Numbered from the stretch's first letter, positions 18,639 through 27,609 are shown. The stretch is 64,000 nt of DNA from Gemmatimonadaceae bacterium (GCA_016742275.1 JACVCD010000002.1:1-64000), one strand, 5' to 3'. Translations and numbers: made by a program. Notes: a model not told the origin generated them from the letters alone.

Positions 18639-19811
18639 TCAGGCCAGCGCTGCCGGCAACTCGGCCACGAACTGCCGCATCTCTTCCGGCGTGCCAATGG
18701 AAACGCGGCACCAATCGAGATACGGCGGGAATGCACGGCCGATCTGAAAGCCCTTGGCGAGAAAATGCTTTTGCAGTTGCTCCACCGGCTTGCCGCTCTG
18801 GAAGAACACAAAGTTCGTTTGTGATGGCGCAGCCTTCTTGCCGAGTTTCTTGAGTGTGTCGAGCAGCATGGTGCGGCCTTCCGCGTTCTTCTGCTTTACG
18901 AATGTCTGATACTCGATGTCCTGCAGCGACGCATTGGCCGCGTGCAGACCAAACACATTCGGATCACCGGTCACGTACTGCGACAATTTCGCAATGATGT
19001 CGGGACGCGCCACCGCAAAGCCGCAGCGCAGACCCGCGAGTCCGTGAATCTTGCTGGCCGTGCGTGACACAATGATCGACTCACCCTTGAGCACGAGATC
19101 CACCATGCTCTTGTGACCCGGTACGTCGACAAAATCGAAGTACGCCTCGTCGACAATGACCGGTGTGCGCTTGGATACTGTGGTCACGAAATCACGCAGC
19201 GCACGATCGTCAGCCAGGTTGGATGTCGGATTGTTGGGATTGCACACGAACACGAGCTTCGTGCTGCCACCAATCTTCGCATCCATGGTGTAGAGATCGT
19301 GATCGAGATTGTGATCGAGCGGCACCCGATGCACTTTCGCGCGCAGAGTCTCACCCCAACGCGGCAGGTCCTCGAATGTGGGCCACGGTGCCACGATTTC
19401 TCCGCCTTCCATGCCATACGCGAGTGCGAGAATACCCAGTACTTCGCTCGATCCCTGTGTGACCAGCACGTGATCGACAGGTACACCGACATGCTGCGCA
19501 AACGTGCGACGAATCTCTTCGCGAATGGGCGGCATGTACCACGTATGCTGCCCCCACGAATTCATGAGCGCGTCCTTGGCCTTGGGTGACATGCCAAACG
19601 GATTCTCATTGAAGGAGAGCCGAATGGGTCCGGCCGCGCGGCGTGCAGTGGTTACATCACGTTCGAGCTGCGCGAGCATGTCCGCATAGGACACACCGCC
19701 GCCCAGCACACGCGCCATCTCGGCGGCAGGAAGCAATCCGGGCAGTGCAACGGAAGCGCCGATACCGAGACCGGTATTGCGGAGCCACTCACGGCGGGAA
19801 AGAGCTGACAT
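18639..19811 (-). CDS. HisC-like class I/II aminotransferase with Tat signal
   Basis: This 390-residue PLP enzyme has all the HisC-like motifs: LSFNENPFGMSPKAKDAL, the cofactor site FVCNPNNPT, DEAYFDFVD, and the PLP lysine in SRTASKIHGLAGLRCGFAV. It starts with MSALSRREWLRNTGLGIGAS, a twin-arginine signal (SRREWL) with a hydrophobic core and an Ala-rich cleavage region, which predicts export of a folded, cofactor-loaded enzyme. Soluble biosynthetic HisC proteins lack this. The start is supported by a gagg six bases before ATG 19811; an upstream ATG at 19862 would bury the signal. No other his genes are in the window, so a role in histidine synthesis is unlikely; substrate unknown. Confidence 0.85.
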   Translation of the reverse strand: MSALSRREWLRNTGLGIGASVALPGLLPAAEMARVLGGGVSYADMLAQLERDVTTARRAAGPIRLSFNENPFGMSPKAKDALMNSWGQHTWYMPPIREEIRRTFAQHVGVPVDHVLVTQGSSEVLGILALAYGMEGGEIVAPWPTFEDLPRWGETLRAKVHRVPLDHNLDHDLYTMDAKIGGSTKLVFVCNPNNPTSNLADDRALRDFVTTVSKRTPVIVDEAYFDFVDVPGHKSMVDLVLKGESIIVSRTASKIHGLAGLRCGFAVARPDIIAKLSQYVTGDPNVFGLHAANASLQDIEYQTFVKQKNAEGRTMLLDTLKKLGKKAAPSQTNFVFFQSGKPVEQLQKHFLAKGFQIGRAFPPYLDWCRVSIGTPEEMRQFVAELPAALA

Positions 19812-19927
19812 GCCGAGCCTCGGCAGAAGAGAAGGACGGAGCGTGGAGGGGCACGCGGTCAAATCATGAATCGCGTGTGTGCCATGATTCTGCGCCGGAT
19901 CCCGCGTGCGCGCGACTACTTTTCGCC

Positions 19928-20929
19928 ATGTCTCCCGCGCGCTGGCTGATCACGCTGCTTTCCTTCGCCGTCATGGCGGGCGCGTCAGCTTGGGTGGTGT
20001 TGCCCCATTGGCCGAATGACGGCATGCCATGGCTGGCCTGGCCGGTGCATGCTGTGGCCTTGGCCTCGGTAACGGCCGAGCTCATGACGCGGGCCTTCAA
20101 GATTCAGGCGTCGGCGCGTGCGTGTGGAATTCCGCTGCGGTTTGCCACGGCGCTTCGGGTGTGTCTGGCGGGTGACTTTGCCGCAGCCATTACTCCTGCG
20201 CGATCGGGCGCTGAGCCGGCGCGATTTCTGGTCCTGGCGGAGAGCGGGACCGGGGCAGCCGAACGGGTACTGGTGCTGTTTCTCGAGCTTTTTCTTGAGA
20301 TGTGGTCGCTGGTTCTGGTGTGCGGTGCGTTGGCCATCGCCTTTCAGGGTCGGGGGGCGTCTACGGTTGGGTTGTTGGCCTTGGTTGGCGGCTATAGCAC
20401 GGTGGTGCTCACGGCCGGCGCGGCGGGTTGGGTGCTTTCTCGTCGCCATGCCCGTGGGCCGACGCCCAGATGGGCCGCCCGGTTTGGCGTGACAGCCGGT
20501 GGGTGGCGGGCGGTACAGCGTCTCCTACGCGGACTGCGCAATGCGGTACAGGCGCTCAGGCATGCGCACCCCGGATTCATGGCACTCGCCCTCGGTGGTT
20601 CGGTGCTGCATGTGCTGGGCAAAGTTGCCACGCTGCCGCTGCTGGTTTTTCTGGCGGCACCGGAGTTTCCGGTCACCATGGATACGCTGGCCCCGCTGGT
20701 GCTGTGGCCGCTCGCCTTGTTCTACGGTGGTGTGGTTGTGCCGGCTCCCGGTGGCGGCGGGTTCATTGAGGGCGCGTTCGCGGCAACGCTCAAGGACGCT
20801 ATTCCGTCAGCTGTTTTTGTGGCTTCACTGCTTTGGTGGCGGTTCTACACGTTCTACCTGTACGTGATCGTCGGCGGTGTGGCCGCTGGCGATGCTGTGA
20901 TGCGAGCGCTCAGGTCGAAGCACAAATAA
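19928..20929 (+). CDS. Lysylphosphatidylglycerol synthase TM-region family membrane protein
   Basis: This 333-residue polytopic membrane protein has about eight hydrophobic segments. Its central pattern GDFAAAITPARSGAEPARF (about 90-108) and the late LFYGGVVVPAPGGGGFIEGAF match the flippase-like part of MprF-type proteins (UPF0104/LPG_synthase_TM), without the catalytic GNAT-like synthase domain. Members are thought to move or bind lipids in the inner membrane. The start ATG 19928 is followed directly by a membrane segment; an upstream reading frame back to 19643 runs over the divergent aminotransferase and is not supported. The EamA gene follows 16 bases downstream. Confidence 0.8.
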   Translation: MSPARWLITLLSFAVMAGASAWVVLPHWPNDGMPWLAWPVHAVALASVTAELMTRAFKIQASARACGIPLRFATALRVCLAGDFAAAITPARSGAEPARFLVLAESGTGAAERVLVLFLELFLEMWSLVLVCGALAIAFQGRGASTVGLLALVGGYSTVVLTAGAAGWVLSRRHARGPTPRWAARFGVTAGGWRAVQRLLRGLRNAVQALRHAHPGFMALALGGSVLHVLGKVATLPLLVFLAAPEFPVTMDTLAPLVLWPLALFYGGVVVPAPGGGGFIEGAFAATLKDAIPSAVFVASLLWWRFYTFYLYVIVGGVAAGDAVMRALRSKHK

Positions 20930-20945
20930 GACACTTATAACTCAC

Positions 20946-21914
20946 GTGAGCGACACTCAAGCTGCCGGCCATCAGACGGCGACCGCCACGCGCTTGCAGC
21001 TCATGGGCGGGTTTTTCATCATCTATGTGGTGTGGGGATCGACGTACCTGGCCATTAAGTGGGGGGTGGAAACGATTCCACCTTTCTTTATGGGCTCGGT
21101 TCGTTTTCTCACTGCTGGCTCCGCGCTGTACGGATGGAACCGCTGGCGAGGGGCGGGGGCTCCTAGCAAACGCGAATGGCGAGACGCGGCGATTGTGGGG
21201 TCACTGCTGCTGTTCATAGGAAATGGCGCCGTGTCCTGGGCCAGCCAGCGCGTCAGTTCCGGTCTGACGTCGGTCATCGTGGCGACGGTTCCTCTCTGGC
21301 TGGTGCTCTGCGAGATGTGGCAGGGCAAGCGTCCACGGGCGGCGCAGGTGGCAGGCGTGCTGGTCGGGTTGGTGGGTGTGGCGCTGCTGGTGCTGCCGGC
21401 CGGGTCGGCGCGCACCACGGCGGTGGATCCGATCGGCGCCATCGTGCTGGCGGTGGGGTCGCTGTCGTGGACCATTGGCTCACTGTATTCGCGAAGTGTG
21501 CCGCAGGCGCGTCCGGCGTCGATGGCGATTGCCATGCAGATGTTGACGGGTGGTTTTTTGCTCACGTTGCTCAGCTTTTCGATGGGTGAGTGGCAGCGTG
21601 TGAGCACCGATTCCGTCTCCATTCAATCAGCAGCATCACTACTCTATCTGATCACTTTCGGCTCACTCATAGGTTTCAGCACCTATATGTGGCTACTCAA
21701 GGTGGCTAGCCCAACGGCGGTCGGCACTTACGCCTACGTCAATCCATTGGTGGCCGTTCTGCTTGGCGTGGCCCTGGCTGGCGAGCGTCTTCCGGCTCAG
21801 GCCTGGGTGGCGATGACGGTCATTGTTGGTGGCGTGGCGCTGGTCAGTCTGGTCGACGCTCGTCGGTCCCAGGTATCCCAGCCGACGCAGACTGACACGA
21901 AACCGGCTCGTTGA
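20946..21914 (+). CDS. EamA/DMT superfamily transporter
   Basis: This 322-residue inner-membrane protein has ten predicted membrane segments in two EamA repeats. The first repeat opens with VVWGSTYLAIKWGVETIPPF, the usual DMT-exporter start, and the second contains the LKVASPTAVGTYAYVNPLVA pattern typical of YedA/RhaT-like members. Such proteins export small metabolites or amino acids. The start is a GTG at 20946 with no clear Shine-Dalgarno, so it could begin slightly further in. It is probably co-transcribed with the upstream flippase-like gene. Substrate unknown. Confidence 0.88.
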   Translation: MSDTQAAGHQTATATRLQLMGGFFIIYVVWGSTYLAIKWGVETIPPFFMGSVRFLTAGSALYGWNRWRGAGAPSKREWRDAAIVGSLLLFIGNGAVSWASQRVSSGLTSVIVATVPLWLVLCEMWQGKRPRAAQVAGVLVGLVGVALLVLPAGSARTTAVDPIGAIVLAVGSLSWTIGSLYSRSVPQARPASMAIAMQMLTGGFLLTLLSFSMGEWQRVSTDSVSIQSAASLLYLITFGSLIGFSTYMWLLKVASPTAVGTYAYVNPLVAVLLGVALAGERLPAQAWVAMTVIVGGVALVSLVDARRSQVSQPTQTDTKPAR

Positions 21915-21971
21915 ATCCAGCGGAACGGCGCTTCGTAGGGTTCTCCATCCTTTCACCCACGGAGTCAGTCG

Positions 21972-22337
21972 GTGCGTACCCACATCAAGGTCGTCGGCCT
22001 CGTCAACCTTCTCTACAGCGCCGTTGGGTTGCTGGTCGCGGTCAGCGCGCTCTTCGGCGGCTTGTTCAGCTCGCTCGCGTCGCTCAATCCTGTCGTCATG
22101 ATCGTGGGTTCGGTGACCAGCGCGATTGTGGCGGTCGTGATCGGTGTCCTCAGCCTGTTTGGACTGATTGCCGGTCTCGCGCTGCTGAATCACCAGAACT
22201 GGGCACGGTGGGTGATTCTGATCTGTTCGGTGCTCCGCCTGTTCCGCTGGCCGTTTGGCACGCTCTTCGGCGCCTACAGCATCTGGGTGCTCACGCACCA
22301 GGAAACACGCGACATCTTCGCGCTCAACAGCAACTGA
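21972..22337 (+). CDS. Small integral membrane protein of unknown function
   Basis: This 121-residue protein consists of three to four hydrophobic helices (about 6-30, 38-62, 64-85 and 90-110). A short WARW motif sits before the last helix. The start is a GTG with an ggag Shine-Dalgarno eight bases upstream. It is 57 bases downstream of the EamA gene and could be the last gene of that unit. I recognise no specific family; similar small membrane proteins are common in Gemmatimonadota and Acidobacteria genomes as hypothetical proteins. Confidence 0.7.
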   Translation: MRTHIKVVGLVNLLYSAVGLLVAVSALFGGLFSSLASLNPVVMIVGSVTSAIVAVVIGVLSLFGLIAGLALLNHQNWARWVILICSVLRLFRWPFGTLFGAYSIWVLTHQETRDIFALNSN

Positions 22338-22380
22338 GCGTCGGAACTCCCGAAGGCAGGTCCCTGTTGAATTGTCCCAG

Positions 22381-22408
22381 TCCCGCCCCGGCCTCGCCGC
22401 GGGCGGGA
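22381..22408. terminator. GC-rich hairpin after the small membrane protein
   Basis: Eight-base arms (tcccgccc and gggcggga) enclose a GC-rich loop 44 bases past the stop at 22337. There is no U-tract on the plus strand, so it is a candidate terminator or RNA end only. The rest of the 22338-22651 gap shows no other gene; it presumably holds the marR promoter, but I could not identify clear -35/-10 elements. Confidence 0.4.
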
Positions 22409-22651
22409 TTGTCGCTCAATGGTCTTGCATGAGGAAATTGCCCCTGAGTTGCGTGCCATTCGTGACGCACCTGCGGTCACCTCGTTGCGGAACACGGTTA
22501 TTGTGCCGAACGGTCAGCAGCCCCAGCCGGGCAACCTTTAGAAGATGACCGGCACCGTACGCGACAGAGCGTGCACGGTGTGTACATTACCGAACAGTCG
22601 TCGTCCGAAGTATTTGGGCGACCGACCCCCTCATCCTGCAACCCCGATCGC

Positions 22652-23206
22652 ATGAGCAAGGGTGACAAGAAGCGCCGTCGCGCGCTCGAGGCCTACGGTT
22701 CGCTGCAACGTGCGGCTGATCTGTCGGCCGGGCATGTGGACCAGGCCATTCACGCCTTCGGATTGTCGGCGTCGCAGTACGGTGTGCTCGAAACGCTGCA
22801 GCAGCGTGGTCCGGTGCATCAGCAGGAGCTCGCCGAGGCGTTGGGGCGTAGCAAGGCCCAGATGACGGCCATCATCGATGCGCTCGAAGGGCGCGAACTG
22901 GTGCGCCGGGAGCGCCACGCGGTCGATCGCCGTTTCATTTCCGTGTACCTCACCGACGCTGGACGCATCATGTTGGCTGATGCCGGTCCGGTACGGACGG
23001 ATGCGATCGTCGCCCTCATGCGCGAATTGAGTGGTGAGCAGAAGACGCGACTTACGCGCCTCTGCCGCCGGTTGCTCAAGGTGCTCGATCCATCGGAAGC
23101 CGAGGAGCCGGAAACGGACGACGACTCCGACGACGAGAGCGATGAGGCTGACGAAGTCGTTGCCAGTTCAGAAGAGACACCAGCGACGGCGCCGCCGGTC
23201 GCGTAG
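22652..23206 (+). CDS. MarR family transcriptional regulator
   Basis: This 184-residue protein is a MarR-type winged helix-turn-helix regulator. The DNA-binding core runs at about 30-115 with the recognition helix in HQQELAEALGRSKAQMTAIIDAL and the wing in RRERHAVDRRFISVYLTDAGR. A dimerisation helix follows. The last 40 residues are an unusually acidic, low-complexity tail (EPETDDDSDDESDEADE) that is not part of the family fold. The start ATG 22652 follows the SD-poor leader; an upstream GTG at 22571 is possible. A strong palindrome just downstream could be an autoregulatory or neighbour operator. Its target is not evident. Confidence 0.85.
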   Translation: MSKGDKKRRRALEAYGSLQRAADLSAGHVDQAIHAFGLSASQYGVLETLQQRGPVHQQELAEALGRSKAQMTAIIDALEGRELVRRERHAVDRRFISVYLTDAGRIMLADAGPVRTDAIVALMRELSGEQKTRLTRLCRRLLKVLDPSEAEEPETDDDSDDESDEADEVVASSEETPATAPPVA

Positions 23207-23223
23207 TCACAAGTGTAGTCTGA

Positions 23224-23254
23224 GCGGTACATGCCCACGCGTGGTGTGTACCGC
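23224..23254. promoter_or_regulatory. Palindrome between marR and the aminotransferase gene
   Basis: Eight-base perfect arms (gcggtaca and tgtaccgc) flank a second 10-base palindrome (ccacgcgtgg). It sits 18 bases after the marR stop and 59 bases before the start of the next gene. It could be a MarR operator or a terminator stem; there is no T-tract. Confidence 0.4.
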
Positions 23255-23312
23255 GTTGCTTTACCGCGCTGCTTGACCGCACTGTCTTTCTGCCCCTCCT
23301 CCTACCGCACAC

Positions 23313-24479
23313 ATGGCTGGACGTCACTTCCTGCAGATTCCGGGACCGACACCGGTTCCCGATCGACTTCAGCGGGCGATGCATCGCCAGATGGAAGACC
23401 ATCGATCTTCCACCTTTCCGACACTGACCCGCTCCATTCTGCAGCGGTTGCCGCAGGTGGTGCATCAGACGCGCGGTGAGGCGTTTGTCTTTCCGGCCAC
23501 TGGTTCGGCCATGTGGGAAGCCGCGTTGGTGAACACCGTGAATCCCGGCGCGCGTCTGTTGGCGCCGCGCTTCGGACAGTTCTCACATCTGTTCATCCAG
23601 ACCGCGCGCAACCTGGGATATCAGGTGGATGTGATCGAGGAGCCGTGGGGTGAAGCCACCGATCCCGCGCGCATCGAAGCCGCGCTGGCCGCTGATACCG
23701 CGCACGAAATTCAGGGCGTGCTGCTCGTGCACAACGAAACAGCGACGGGTGTCACGAGTGATGTGGCGGCGGTGCGCGCGGCCATGGATCGCGCCAAGCA
23801 TCCCGCGTTGCTGTTCGTGGATGGTGTGAGTTCGATCGCGAGTCTCGACTTCCAGTTCGACGGCTGGGGTGTGGACTGTGCCATCACCGGTTCGCAGAAG
23901 GGATTCATGCTGCCCGCCGGTCTTGGCATTCTCTACATGAGCGACAAGGCGTTGGCGCGTGTGGATTCCTGCACGATGCCGCGCGCGTATTTCGATTTAC
24001 GGGCGATGCGCACCAACAATGCGCAGGGCTATTTCCCGAGCACGCCGGCGTTGTCGCTGCTCTTTGGTCTCGACGAAGCGCTCACCATGCTGCTTGAGGA
24101 AGGCATGGCCAATGTGGCGGCGCGTCATGCGCGACTGGCCAGCGGTGTGCGTGCGGCAGTGACCGCGTGGGGACTCACGCAGTGCGCGCGTCGTCCGGAG
24201 ATCGCCAGCAACTCCCTGACGGCAGTCGTTGTTCCCGAAGGACATGATGCACGCCGTGTGATCGAATTGGCGTTCTCGCGCTACGACATTGCGTTGGGCT
24301 CGGGGCTCAGCGAAGTAGCAGGCAAGGTGTTCCGCATTGGCCATCTGGGCGACATGAATGCGCTCACGCTGGCTGGTGCACTTGGTGGTGTGGAGATGGC
24401 GCTCTGTGATGCCGGCATCAACGTGACGTTGGGCAGCGGTGTGGGCGCGGCACTCAACGTATGGCGGATCGGCGCATGA
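23313..24479 (+). CDS. Serine-glyoxylate (alanine-glyoxylate) aminotransferase family
   Basis: This 388-residue class V PLP aminotransferase resembles SgaA/AGXT enzymes, which transfer the amino group of serine or alanine to glyoxylate. The N-terminus has the typical QIPGPTPVPDRLQRAM pattern. The cofactor-binding loop is at FVFPATGSAMWEAALVN, the PLP-binding Asp and Ser at LLFVDGVSSIASLDF, and the PLP lysine at ITGSQKGFMLPAGLG. It shares a four-base ATGA junction with the downstream hydroxyacid dehydrogenase, which would reduce the hydroxypyruvate formed from serine. That pairing supports a serine/glyoxylate role rather than a cysteine desulfurase one. Confidence 0.88.
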   Translation: MAGRHFLQIPGPTPVPDRLQRAMHRQMEDHRSSTFPTLTRSILQRLPQVVHQTRGEAFVFPATGSAMWEAALVNTVNPGARLLAPRFGQFSHLFIQTARNLGYQVDVIEEPWGEATDPARIEAALAADTAHEIQGVLLVHNETATGVTSDVAAVRAAMDRAKHPALLFVDGVSSIASLDFQFDGWGVDCAITGSQKGFMLPAGLGILYMSDKALARVDSCTMPRAYFDLRAMRTNNAQGYFPSTPALSLLFGLDEALTMLLEEGMANVAARHARLASGVRAAVTAWGLTQCARRPEIASNSLTAVVVPEGHDARRVIELAFSRYDIALGSGLSEVAGKVFRIGHLGDMNALTLAGALGGVEMALCDAGINVTLGSGVGAALNVWRIGA

Positions 24480-25471
24480 GCACTGGTGATACGAAGACGC
24501 TGCGCGTGGTGGTCACGCGCAAGATGCCAACGGCAGTGGAAGAGGCGGTGGCCGAGCGCTACGACGCGCTGTTCAATCGCACGGATATTGCGCTGACGCC
24601 GGAACAGATGGCGCAGGTGCTGCAGCAGGCGGATATCGTGGTCACCACGGTGACCGACAAGTGGCACCCCGGCATCTTCGACACCACCAATATTCGCACC
24701 AAGATGCTCGCGAATGTGGGTGTGGGTGTGAATCACATCGCGCTCGAGTCGGCACGTCGTGCGGGCATCACGGTCACCAACACGCCGGATGTGGTAACCG
24801 ATGACACGGCCGATGTGGCGATTGCGCTCATACTCATGACCATGCGCCGACTGGGCGAAGGTGAGCGGCATCTTCGTAGCGGTGCATGGAGTGGTTTGCG
24901 TCCCACGTTCATGCTGGGTCGCACGCTGCGCAACAAAACACTCGGCGTGGTGGGTTACGGCCGCATTGGTCGTGCGGTGGCGCGCATTGCGCATGAAGCA
25001 TTTGGTATGCGCATTCTGTGGCACGCACCGCGTGATCCGCGTATCGACGATCCGTCAACGGCAGGTCCGGCATCAGCCGAACGTGCCGGCACGCTGGAAG
25101 AGCTGTTGCAGCGCAGCGATGTGGTCACGCTGCATTGCCCGGCCACGCCGGAAACGCGGCATCTCATGAATGCGCGCACGCTCTCGCTCATGCCGCCGCA
25201 CGCGCACCTGGTGAATACGGCGCGTGGTGACGTGGTGGATGAAGCGGCGCTGGTGCATGCGCTCAAGGAGCAGCAGATCGCCGGCGCCGGTCTCGATGTC
25301 TACGAGTTTGAGCCCAGTGTGACGGCTGAGCTCAAGGATATGGAGCAGGTGGTGCTGCTTCCACATCTCGGGAGTGCGACGATCGAGACGCGGACGAATA
25401 TGGGGATGCGGGCGCTGGAGAATGTGGCGGCGTTTGTTCGTGGGGAGCGTCCATCGGATCTTGTAGTGTGA
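24476..25471 (+). CDS. D-2-hydroxyacid dehydrogenase (hydroxypyruvate/glyoxylate reductase type)
   Basis: This 331-residue NAD(P)-dependent enzyme has the Rossmann motif VVGYGRIGRAVARIAHEAF near 165 and the catalytic Arg in NTARGDVVDEAAL. The catalytic Glu is in the DVYEFEP stretch and the catalytic His is in LPHLGSATIETR near the end. These features fit glyoxylate/hydroxypyruvate reductases. The start ATG overlaps the TGA stop of the aminotransferase gene (ATGA), showing translational coupling; an in-frame start at 24461 would only extend into that gene. Its last 140 bases overlap the convergent glycosyltransferase gene on the other strand. Confidence 0.92.
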   Translation: MSTGDTKTLRVVVTRKMPTAVEEAVAERYDALFNRTDIALTPEQMAQVLQQADIVVTTVTDKWHPGIFDTTNIRTKMLANVGVGVNHIALESARRAGITVTNTPDVVTDDTADVAIALILMTMRRLGEGERHLRSGAWSGLRPTFMLGRTLRNKTLGVVGYGRIGRAVARIAHEAFGMRILWHAPRDPRIDDPSTAGPASAERAGTLEELLQRSDVVTLHCPATPETRHLMNARTLSLMPPHAHLVNTARGDVVDEAALVHALKEQQIAGAGLDVYEFEPSVTAELKDMEQVVLLPHLGSATIETRTNMGMRALENVAAFVRGERPSDLVV

Positions 25472-26624
25472 TTCCGCGGTTTCGGGCGACAACATCCGCG
25501 TAGTCCGCGAACAGCTGATTCCACACCGAGGCCCAGTCACGTTGCTGGGCCTCGTGCATTCCGGCCTTCGCGATCGTACGACGACGCGCCGTATCATGCA
25601 GCAGCATGTCCACTGCGGCGGTGATGGCATCGGCGCGCTGCACATTCACGGGAAGCGCCGTGCCCGCGTGCGCAAATTCGTGTGTGGGGCCCTCGTTGTG
25701 GGCCACCACACACACACCGGATGCCATGGCTTCGAGCACCACATTGCCGAACGTTTCCGTGGTCGACGGAAAGAGAAACAAGTCCGACGACGCGTAACAC
25801 TCCGCGAGCGCCTGTCCTTCGCGGCGCCCGGCAAATACCACGCCCTTTGGTGCGGTCTCGCGCAAACGCTGTTCGGCCGGACCATCGCCCACGAGCAGAA
25901 ATCGCAACCGATCGGGATACGCGGCGAGTAGTGGTCGCATGGCCTCCATGGCCACGTCGATGCCCTTCTCTGGCGCGAGGCGACCGACGTAGGTCACCAG
26001 TACGGTGTCGTCATTGCAACCAAACGCACGCCGACGCTCGTTGCTCCGATGCTGCGGACTGAACCGCGCTGTGTCGATGCCACGTCCCCACACACGCACA
26101 TCGCGGAAGCCGTGTGAGGTGAGTTCATTCGCGACGTGGCGTGTGGGGGTGAACGTCGCCGCGCCACCATTGTGGAACCAGCGCAGGAACGGCCACGAGA
26201 TGGCATCGAGTCCGTGCAGCCGATAGTGCCGCAGATAGGCGGTGAAGTGCGTGTGATACGATGAGACCAATGGCAGATTCAAGGCACGTGCGGCCTGCCG
26301 TCCTGAGAAGCCCACGCCAAATGGTGTGGCCACATGCACGAGGTCGGGCCGGAACTGTTCCAGCAACTGCCTGGCGCGTGTCATGGATGGCGTGGCCATG
26401 TGCAATTGCGGATATGCCCAGAAGGGGCGCGCCGGCCAACGGGTGACACGACCTGTTCTCTCTGATAGCGGCTCGGGGTCGATCGTCCCGTCATGCGGCG
26501 TGAGCACGAGGGTTTCGATGCCACGGCGGTGACACTCGGCAATGAGGCGATCGAGTGTGCGCGCCACGCCATTGACCTGCGGCACCCAGGTGTCGGTGAA
26601 GAGCGCGAGACGGGCAATCGGCAT
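25332..26624 (-). CDS. Glycosyltransferase family 1/4 (GT-B, mannosyltransferase-like)
   Basis: This 430-residue enzyme has a typical GT4 layout: N-terminal RLALFTDTWVPQVNGVARTL, then a C-terminal nucleotide-sugar site with YVGRLAPEKGIDVAMEAM, LVGDGPAEQRL and the EX7E pattern in TETFGNVVLEAMASG. It is similar to proteins that transfer mannose or related sugars onto lipids. The conserved domain ends near residue 385; the last 45 residues are a Pro/Ser-rich low-complexity tail read antisense to the conserved end of the neighbouring dehydrogenase gene. The start ATG 26624 is divergent from the esterase gene. Acceptor and donor are unknown. Confidence 0.87.
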   Translation of the reverse strand: MPIARLALFTDTWVPQVNGVARTLDRLIAECHRRGIETLVLTPHDGTIDPEPLSERTGRVTRWPARPFWAYPQLHMATPSMTRARQLLEQFRPDLVHVATPFGVGFSGRQAARALNLPLVSSYHTHFTAYLRHYRLHGLDAISWPFLRWFHNGGAATFTPTRHVANELTSHGFRDVRVWGRGIDTARFSPQHRSNERRRAFGCNDDTVLVTYVGRLAPEKGIDVAMEAMRPLLAAYPDRLRFLLVGDGPAEQRLRETAPKGVVFAGRREGQALAECYASSDLFLFPSTTETFGNVVLEAMASGVCVVAHNEGPTHEFAHAGTALPVNVQRADAITAAVDMLLHDTARRRTIAKAGMHEAQQRDWASVWNQLFADYADVVARNRGITLQDPMDAPHEQTPPHSPAPASPYSSASRSSHSRDVEAAPPAPYP

Positions 26625-26741
26625 GGGACGGATTCGGGACGAGAGGACATCAGAGAAGTGCAGGATGGCGGGCGCTCGTTGCGGGAGCGCTGCAATCGTG
26701 TCGCCGATTGGTCACGATCGCCGTGATCGTTAGCATTCGTC

Positions 26742-27581
26742 ATGATTCACGCCGGTTTGGCCTCGCCCCAGGACCTGTCACCACCCGAAGCGGTGGCGGT
26801 CGGTTCACTTCTGCACTTCTCGGGCATCCGGTCGCGTTTTCTGCCGCATTCGCACGATGTGATTGTGTGTCTGCCGCCCAACTACGAACACGAGCCCACG
26901 CGCCGGTATCCGGTGCTCTATCTGCATGATGGGCAGAATGTATTCGATGATCTGCCGCTCTCGCCGTTCGGTGTGCAGTGGGGTGTGGACACCACGGCGC
27001 GCGCGCTGATGCATGCCCGCGTGATCGAGCCGGTGATTCTGGTGGCTATCGGCAACGCCGGTCGCGATCGCATCGACGAGTACACGCCCACGCGTGACAG
27101 CATGCACGACGCCGGCGGTATGGCGGATCGCTACGGGCAGATGCTCGTGTATGAGATCAAACCGTGGGTCGATCATCAGTGGCGTACGCTTCGTGGTCCA
27201 CAGGACACGGCGCTGGCCGGCAGCTCACTTGGTGGTTTGCTCAGTTTGCATTTGGGTCTCACGCATCCGGCCATATTTGGCAAGCTCGCACTGCTCAGCC
27301 CCAGTGTGTGGTGGGATGATCGCTGGATCGTGCGACAACTCGCGACGGCCGATGGCGCGCGTCCCGAACTTCGCATCTGGCTTGATGTGGGTACGGGTGA
27401 ATCACGCATGCTCAAGGGCACACGATTGCTCTATCGCATGCTTCAACGTCAAGGGTGGCGTACGGGGCACGACCTGGCCTATCTCGAGGCAGCTGGTGCG
27501 TTGCACGATGAACGTGCGTGGGCCGAGCGCACGGGACTGTTTTTGCAGTTTCTGTTTCCTTTCCGCTTCGACGCGCGCTGA
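26742..27581 (+). CDS. Alpha/beta hydrolase, putative esterase family
   Basis: This 279-residue protein resembles the esterase D/Fes-type hydrolases. It has the oxyanion region YPVLYLHDGQNVFD near 65, the nucleophile in AGSSLGGLLSLHLGL near 160, and the catalytic His in ALHDERAWAERT near the end. The Asp is likely in LRIWLDVGTGE. There is no export signal, so it is probably cytoplasmic. It lies between the divergent glycosyltransferase gene and the DUF2461 gene, 28 bases before the latter. Substrate unknown. Confidence 0.85.
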   Translation: MIHAGLASPQDLSPPEAVAVGSLLHFSGIRSRFLPHSHDVIVCLPPNYEHEPTRRYPVLYLHDGQNVFDDLPLSPFGVQWGVDTTARALMHARVIEPVILVAIGNAGRDRIDEYTPTRDSMHDAGGMADRYGQMLVYEIKPWVDHQWRTLRGPQDTALAGSSLGGLLSLHLGLTHPAIFGKLALLSPSVWWDDRWIVRQLATADGARPELRIWLDVGTGESRMLKGTRLLYRMLQRQGWRTGHDLAYLEAAGALHDERAWAERTGLFLQFLFPFRFDAR

Positions 27582-27609
27582 CCTCCATCAACTGATTCTG
27601 CCGATTGCC

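Noticed and set aside
27094-27609. Upstream extension of the DUF2461 frame
   Set aside because: It overlaps the esterase gene in another frame and the DUF2461 fold begins at ATG 27610.
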